A stretch of DNA of 5,337 bases from Patescibacteria group bacterium (GTDB taxonomy: Bacteria > Patescibacteriota > Patescibacteriia > Patescibacteriales > GWC2-42-12): assembly GCA_018827685.1 (NCBI GenBank), contig JAHJXD010000096.1:1-5337 (forward strand), in the 5' to 3' direction. Each line of letters starts with the position of its first letter. Within the stretch, counting starts at the first letter, position 1. The position numbers and the translations under genes are program-made. Below the pieces are notes generated by a model that worked only from the letters and a program-made list of their open reading frames with translations, made no database searches and was not told the DNA's origin. Below are positions 2,962-5,337 of this stretch, one piece after another.

Positions 2962-5337
2962 TCGTTCAATCCGGATGAGTTTGCCATCCATCTGGAGCAG
3001 GTCATCGCCGGGACGGCGCCGGAGGATTACCGGGACCCGAAACAATTTTTCAGACGGACGTGCTTCACCCGAGCCCTCCGGGAGCATGCGGGGATGGTAC
3101 TCCGGCGGCTTTCCGGCGAGACGGCCAACACCGCGCCGGTGATGACGCTCATCACCCAGTTCGGCGGCGGGAAGACCCACACCCTCGCGGCGCTCTACCA
3201 TCTCGTCAAGGGCGGAGCCAAGTCTGTTGAATATGCCGGTGTCGCGGACCTGATCCGGGAAGCGGGTCTCCGTTCGGTTCCCGAGGCGAAGGTCGCGGCG
3301 TTTGTCGGCAACGCCTGGGACCCCCGGGAAGGCCGCGAGACGCCGTGGATCGACATCGCCCGGCAACTGGCGGGCGACCGGGGCGTCCAAGAACTCGGCG
3401 CAGCGGCCGGGACCACGCCGCCGGGGACGGAAACCCTCATCCGCGTTTTCCAGGCGGCCGGTGGGCCGGTGCTTCTCCTGTTCGATGAGGTGCTTAACTA
3501 CCTTAACCGCCACCGGAGCATGGCCGATCCATTCCATGCCTTCATCCAGAACCTGACGGTGGCCACGACGGGAACCACTCTGGGCGCGGCGGTGATCAGC
3601 CTGCCGAGAAGCCAGGTAGAGATGACCGATTGGGACATGCAGTGGCAGGACAGGATCACCAAGGTGGTCCGGCGTGTGGCTAAAGATTTGATCGCCAACG
3701 ACGAAAGCGAGATCAGCGAGGTCGTGCGACGGCGGCTGTTCGAGGACATCGGCGGTGAGCGAGCGCGCAGGAACGTGGCAAAGATCTATTCGGACTGGTG
3801 TTTCGAGCGGCGGGCGCAGCTTCCGCCGGAGTGGACGGCCGTGGACAGCGCGACGACGGAAGTGAAAGCCAGGGAGTTCCTCCTCGGTCGTTTCGAGACC
3901 TGCTACCCGTTCCATCCGGCTACGCTATCCGTGTTCCAGCGCAAGTGGCAGGCCCTCTCGCAGTACCAGCAGACGCGCGGCACCCTTGCCATGCTGGCGC
4001 AATGGATTTCCTGGGCATCCCGGAAGAGTTTCAAGGAAGCACGCTGTGAACCGCTCATCACACTCGGGTCTGCGCCGCTGGAGGTACCGGAATTCCGGAG
4101 CGTGGTTTTGGGGCAGCTTGGAGAATCCAAGCTTATTGCGGCAATTGATGCAGACATATCCGGTGCGTATTCCCACGCCAAAGCCCTTGATGCAGACACA
4201 AAGGGTGCCCTGCGTGGCATTCACCAGCGTGTCGGGACAACGATCCTCTTCGAGTCCTCCGGCGGTCAGGTGGACAAGGTGGCCCATCTGCCGGAACTTC
4301 GCTTCGCCCTCGGCGAGCCGGATGTGGATACGACCTCCGTGGACAACGCGGTCTTCGCCCTCGAGGACAAATCCTATTTCATCCGGCGCGTCGGCTCGGA
4401 CGGCTTCAAGATCGGCCACCAGGCCACCATGAAGAAGGTGGTGAGCGACCGGCGGGCCTCCCTCGACGAGGAATCGGAGATCCGGCCTGCCCTGCGGGCG
4501 CTCATCCTGAAGGAGTTCGACCGGGGAAGGACCATCCCCATCGTTCCCTTTCCCGCGGATGGGGCGGCCGTGCAGGATACGCCCAGATTGACGCTGATCG
4601 TCCTCGATCCGGACCAGGAGTGGACGCCAGCCTGTGACGCCGCGGCGGGCAAGGGGAACGGTTCGCTCCGCGGGCAGATTGCGGAGTGGATGAGGCAGCG
4701 CGGAAAGTCGCCCCGGCTCTATCCGGGATCGCTGGTCTGGTGCTTGAAGAAACCGGGGCGCGACCTGCGCGACAAGGTCGAGCTGTGGCTGGCCTGGAAG
4801 CGGGTCAACAAGGAGGTCGCCGAGGGAACCCTCGGCGGCGATTTCGACCGTGCGGATCGGGCGGAAATATACACGAAACTGACCGACGCCGAGGAGGCCG
4901 CCAGGGACGAGGTGTGGGGTGGCTACCGCTTTGCGGTCCTGGCCGATCACCAGGAGCCGGACGGGTTGAAGACCATCGACCTCGGGGCGGGACATTCGAG
5001 CGGCAGCGAGACCCTTTGCGGCCGCGTGATCACGGCGCTGAAATCTCAGGCGCTGCTGAACGAATCGGTGGGTGCGGGCTACATCGAGCGCAACTGGCCG
5101 CCGGCGTTGAAGGATACCGGCGCCTGGCCGCTGGCCAGCCTGCGGCAGAGCTTCCTGAACGGTTCATTGACCCGCCTGCTCGATCCGGACGCGGTGTTGC
5201 GGGTCAAGATCGTCGAGTTCGTATCCAAGGGCGACTTCGGTCTCGCTTCCGGCCATCTGTCTGCGTCTGCCGTGCCGGGTACGGCACAGGCTGGAGCGGC
5301 GAGACAGACAGGGGAACCGGGAGGCGGGTATGAGCGC
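2908..5337 (+). CDS. DUF499 P-loop ATPase (BrxC/PglY-related), 3' end outside window
   Basis: The frame is open for 810 codons with no stop before the window edge. Walker A is GGGKTH at residues 86-91 (K89), preceded by a hydrophobic strand (MTLITQF). Walker B is PVLLLFDEV with D193 and E194. YPFHP (333-337) followed by QTRG (355-358, with R357 a candidate arginine finger) is typical of DUF499 proteins. FGLASG (777-782) and GYER at the edge also match the family, in which the chain normally continues. I therefore think roughly the last one to two hundred residues are missing. DUF499 covers BrxC/PglY of BREX and the ATPases found next to DUF1156 methylases in defence islands. The biochemical role is not settled; I infer a cytosolic AAA-like ATPase core of the exclusion machinery. 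The gene follows hepT by 25 bases. Codon use is strongly G+C-rich, with a mild dip at about 4021-4200. Confidence 0.9.
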   Translation, partial: MEPWYKIATPRKEVREGRSFNPDEFAIHLEQVIAGTAPEDYRDPKQFFRRTCFTRALREHAGMVLRRLSGETANTAPVMTLITQFGGGKTHTLAALYHLVKGGAKSVEYAGVADLIREAGLRSVPEAKVAAFVGNAWDPREGRETPWIDIARQLAGDRGVQELGAAAGTTPPGTETLIRVFQAAGGPVLLLFDEVLNYLNRHRSMADPFHAFIQNLTVATTGTTLGAAVISLPRSQVEMTDWDMQWQDRITKVVRRVAKDLIANDESEISEVVRRRLFEDIGGERARRNVAKIYSDWCFERRAQLPPEWTAVDSATTEVKAREFLLGRFETCYPFHPATLSVFQRKWQALSQYQQTRGTLAMLAQWISWASRKSFKEARCEPLITLGSAPLEVPEFRSVVLGQLGESKLIAAIDADISGAYSHAKALDADTKGALRGIHQRVGTTILFESSGGQVDKVAHLPELRFALGEPDVDTTSVDNAVFALEDKSYFIRRVGSDGFKIGHQATMKKVVSDRRASLDEESEIRPALRALILKEFDRGRTIPIVPFPADGAAVQDTPRLTLIVLDPDQEWTPACDAAAGKGNGSLRGQIAEWMRQRGKSPRLYPGSLVWCLKKPGRDLRDKVELWLAWKRVNKEVAEGTLGGDFDRADRAEIYTKLTDAEEAARDEVWGGYRFAVLADHQEPDGLKTIDLGAGHSSGSETLCGRVITALKSQALLNESVGAGYIERNWPPALKDTGAWPLASLRQSFLNGSLTRLLDPDAVLRVKIVEFVSKGDFGLASGHLSASAVPGTAQAGAARQTGEPGGGYER

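Noticed and set aside
2812..3915. Long minus-strand open frame (367 codons) opposite the DUF499 gene
   Set aside because: It is antisense to a well-supported coding frame with Walker motifs. Long antisense frames are common in G+C-rich genes, and its Arg/Pro-rich translation shows no family motif.
4145..4198. 12-base perfect direct repeat TTGATGCAGACA at 4145-4156 and 4187-4198
   Set aside because: The copies are in frame and both encode (I/L)DAD within the DUF499 protein. Two short copies inside a coding region are most likely chance.
4021..4200. Local G+C dip (about 52-57% by line) inside the DUF499 gene
   Set aside because: The frame and family-like sequence continue through it and the dip is mild, so it does not support an insertion or recombination tract on its own.
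3925..4995. Second long minus-strand open frame (356 codons)
   Set aside because: It is also a mirror of the DUF499 coding frame, with no recognisable domain and no convincing ribosome binding site noted.
4686..5333. Plus-strand frame of 215 codons near the right edge
   Set aside because: It is in a different frame from DUF499, which stays open throughout and carries family motifs (FGLASG, GYER). The translation is Gly/Arg-rich, as for a shadow frame.
5330..5337. ATG with GGGAGG five bases upstream, a possible next gene start
   Set aside because: The same bases encode GYER in the DUF499 frame, which matches how the family continues, so a new gene start here is unlikely. The window ends too soon to decide fully.

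Overview
The window is a single-strand (+), tightly packed stretch of a bacterial anti-phage-type operon. G+C is high in the two large genes (about 62-73% in the 60-base lines I counted) and lower in the genes between them (about 47-60%). Good Shine-Dalgarno sequences precede most genes, so this is a bacterium using standard initiation. The MntA/HepT pair and the DUF1156/DUF499 genes fit an environmental, possibly deltaproteobacterial-like Gram-negative, but the taxonomy is a weak guess.

Layout. (1) 1-1014: the C-terminal 337 residues of a DUF1156-type DNA (adenine-specific) methylase, whose start and catalytic motifs lie upstream of the window. (2) 1021-1989: an accessory protein with an EVE/PUA-like N-terminal domain and a C-terminal PD-(D/E)XK nuclease domain. 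(3) 2004-2192: a 62-codon remnant in which the first ~18 codons of a DUF499 gene are fused in frame to the last ~41 codons of a DUF1156 methylase gene. (4) 2212-2502 and 2499-2882: an MntA nucleotidyltransferase antitoxin and a HepT HEPN ribonuclease toxin, overlapping by ATGA. (5) 2908 to the window end: the first 810 residues of a DUF499 P-loop ATPase, running off the edge.

The main observation is the pattern around the remnant. Reading left to right, the window is [methylase 3' end A]-[EVE-nuclease]-[DUF499 5' end A] joined to [methylase 3' end B]-[MntA-HepT]-[DUF499 5' end B]. This is what one deletion between two tandem, related but diverged systems would leave. Each system would have carried a different accessory module in the same slot between methylase and ATPase. 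The surviving operon would then be a hybrid: methylase from system 1, ATPase from system 2, and both accessory modules. The two copies of each end differ by roughly 18-23% at the nucleotide level (hand count), so this is not a recent perfect duplication.

How the parts may work together (inference). The methylase would mark self DNA, and the DUF499 ATPase, a family also used as BrxC/PglY in BREX, would be a core component of the exclusion machinery. The EVE-nuclease would be a modification-sensing restriction module. MntA-HepT would be a toxin-antitoxin guard or abortive-infection arm. No PglZ, helicase or other partner is visible, so I do not assign a named defence system.
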